Below are positions 63,001 through 64,000 of a stretch of DNA of 64,000 nt, piece after piece; the first letter of the stretch is position 1, and each line of letters begins with the position of its first letter. The notes beneath the pieces were generated by a model. That model had not been told where the DNA came from, made no database searches, and saw only the letters and a program-made list of their open reading frames with translations. The translations under genes and the position numbers were made by a program. Origin of the DNA: Apostichopus japonicus (lineage: Eukaryota > Echinodermata > Holothuroidea > Aspidochirotida > Stichopodidae); the NCBI RefSeq assembly GCF_037975245.1, contig NC_092568.1:40772631-40836630 (forward strand). Direction: 5' to 3'.

Positions 63001-63732
63001 GGAATCTGGTAACTATATATCCACAGTTTGTGCATAACTTTGTGCTTGTTACATTTTGATAATTAATGAGTACAGCACAGATACCTAGCAATCCAATAAG
63101 CTCTGTATACTGTTACATTAAATTACATCTAAACGATTCAAAGATTATCAAACACCTTTTATAATTTACATCATTTGAGAAACATAAGAAAACCTGTTAC
63201 ATAGCAACAAGATAAGAGAGTTATATTCCAAATTTCTACTCTTTGATGTTCTGTCGTGTTGGTTTTTAGGTTCTAGCTTGAATTGGAATTTTCATTTTTT
63301 AGCATTCAAATTGCAGATTTTGTAGACAATCTGTTTCATCGCTTTACTCTTCACCAGTGGCTTTAATTGTTTTTCGATCTAATATTCCTGTATATATCTG
63401 TATATGGTATATGTATTTACTGTTTTATGTATTTACTGTTTTATGTCATTGTATATTCTAGATTGTTGATAAAGCGCACAGATGCATTGCGCGTAGTGCG
63501 CTATATAAGATTTATTTACATTACATTACATTTACTCACCATAATGAGGTTCAAAATATTCAGCAGAGGCAGCAAAGAATTCCTCTAATTTGAAGTCATT
63601 TCGTCCTTTCAGAGTGAAGCCAAATCCTTTGGTCCTGTGCTTTCTCCTCCAGAGTGCATACTCTGAGAAACCTCCAGGCCCAGCACAAATATCAGCGAAA
63701 TAAAGAAGTTCATTGGCTGAGACTGCAGGGTC
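51098..63732 (-). CDS. CMTR1: Cap-1 2'-O-methyltransferase CMTR1, last 14 exons
   Basis: The exons on the minus strand are 63540-63732, 62359-62477, 61525-61621, 60699-60831, 60342-60521, 59821-59935, 59226-59294, 58851-58985, 57574-57699, 54121-54212, 53001-53117, 52261-52376, 51910-52018 and 51098-51230. They join in phase to 577 residues, about the last 69% of the 835-residue human protein. The Rossmann methyltransferase (FtsJ type) has [17 protein letters not shown] (SAM motif I), MADGG (Asp equivalent to human D364) and [10 protein letters not shown] (Lys equivalent to K404, again 40 residues later). A guanylyltransferase-like region follows, then a C-terminal WW domain ([10 protein letters not shown] to IAPFE). 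The enzyme methylates the 2'-O of the first transcribed nucleotide of capped mRNA in the nucleus. The nuclear signal, G-patch and first catalytic lysine should lie beyond the right edge. Confidence 0.95.
55200..57420. repeat. Tandem TGACCT/AGGTCA-rich array in CMTR1 intron
   Basis: A unit of about 400 bp recurs from about 55550, 55950 and, shortened, 56340, 56640 and 56905. Its landmarks are TTTGACCTCGTATAACT, GGTCACACGGGGGTCAACC, GAAGGTACCTTTGACAT, GAAAAGGTCACCAGAGGTCA and GACCTCGGATCACATGACCG. A different block with CACCAAAANCAANAGGGTT brackets the array at about 55250 and 57340. The array lies in the intron between the exons at 57574-57699 and 54121-54212. Nuclear-receptor half-sites (AGGTCA) are very dense; function is not shown. 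Confidence 0.85.
57444..57482. repeat. (CA)n microsatellite
   Basis: About 19 CA units with one TA interruption, at the end of the AGGTCA-rich array. Confidence 0.95.
58640..58890 (-). repeat. Three tandem copies of a CMTR1 exon end and splice donor
   Basis: The last part of the exon 58851-58985, with its GTGAGT donor and the first bases of the intron, is present three times with a period of about 85 bp: roughly 58660-58722, 58744-58806 and 58830-58890. Each copy has CTCACCCCTAG(T/A)GCCAGCAG (plus-strand wording) followed by AAAGACCCTCTCTCCTGAT. G-rich spacers (GGGTGGGGGTGGGAGGGG) separate them. The minus-strand frame stays open through all three copies to 58551. Confidence 0.9.
61733..61945. 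repeat. Tandem repeat, unit about 60 bp, 4 copies
   Basis: Each unit has CATCACACTATAAGGAGTGT, TTCATTTNCAGCCTTA and TTTCCTGTCCATGG. It lies in the CMTR1 intron 61622-62358. Confidence 0.9.
63440..63536. repeat. Retroposon-like tail with (TTACA)n
   Basis: AAAGCGCACAG...GCGCTATATAAG, followed by four TTACA-like units, has the look of a SINE/LINE 3' end with a simple-repeat tail. It sits directly against the donor of the CMTR1 exon 63540-63732. Confidence 0.45.
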
Positions 63733-64000
63733 CTAGAATCAGAGACAAAACAGCACCAAGTATTGATTGAAACGTCATCAAAGTTTCCTCAGGGTAACTG
63801 GTCATTTACGTTCTTTACCTCTAAATTTCCAGATGAAAACCACAGAGCAATCCATTGCTATCTCTCGTTCCCTCCCTGTACCCCAATCACCCCCCCCCCA
63901 CTTCCCCCCGAGCCATCAGCCATATTCCCACTGATATATTAACTTGTGGTATTAAGGTGCACTCTGTTCAAAAATCTTACTTTTGTTCACATTTACAGTT
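63733..64000 (-). other. CMTR1 intron running off the right edge
   Basis: The exon at 63540-63732 starts after an AG acceptor, so an upstream exon must exist. I saw none before the end of the window. A poly-C run lies near 63890. Confidence 0.6.

Overview
This 64 kb window is animal nuclear DNA. Its genes are split into short exons with GT-AG introns, most of the rest is transposable-element debris, and there are no prokaryotic-style operons. The three host proteins and the style of the repeats (many hAT-like miniature elements, LINE fragments, an array rich in TGACCT/AGGTCA) fit a marine invertebrate deuterostome. An echinoderm is my best guess, but that is an inference. None of the three genes is a single open frame; I assembled each by hand from exons whose splice phases agree.

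Layout. 1-13,100 holds no host gene that I can support. It contains a TTAA-flanked MITE, a LINE reverse-transcriptase remnant inside an AT-rich element with inverted ends, a LINE tail, a 3.9 kb transposon with long inverted arms (6579-10501), and a tandemly duplicated hAT MITE. 13,106-28,447 (minus strand) is a complete five-exon METTL27-like methyltransferase gene whose 9.5 kb third intron and 9.4 kb... more exactly 1.2, 9.5, 2.2 and 1.7 kb introns are full of elements, including one hAT element nested in another. 28,448-35,285 is intergenic: more hAT MITEs, a LINE endonuclease fragment and a tRNA-derived SINE. 35,286-47,184 (plus strand) is a complete 12-exon amnionless (AMN) gene. 51,098-63,732 (minus strand) is the last 14 exons of CMTR1, the mRNA cap-1 2'-O-methyltransferase; its 5' exons lie beyond position 64,000.

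AMN and CMTR1 converge tail to tail, and their best candidate poly(A) signals sit only about 40 bp apart. The three genes belong to unrelated pathways (endocytic receptor trafficking, mRNA capping, a small class I methyltransferase), so I infer no functional cluster. The points most worth a second look are the perfectly preserved 8-bp target duplications around several hAT elements, including a nested pair; a minisatellite made from the 3' end of a CMTR1 exon and its splice donor; an intronic array that repeats a DR4-DR5-DR1 set of AGGTCA half-sites; and the 3.9 kb long-arm transposon. I found no new multi-gene system.
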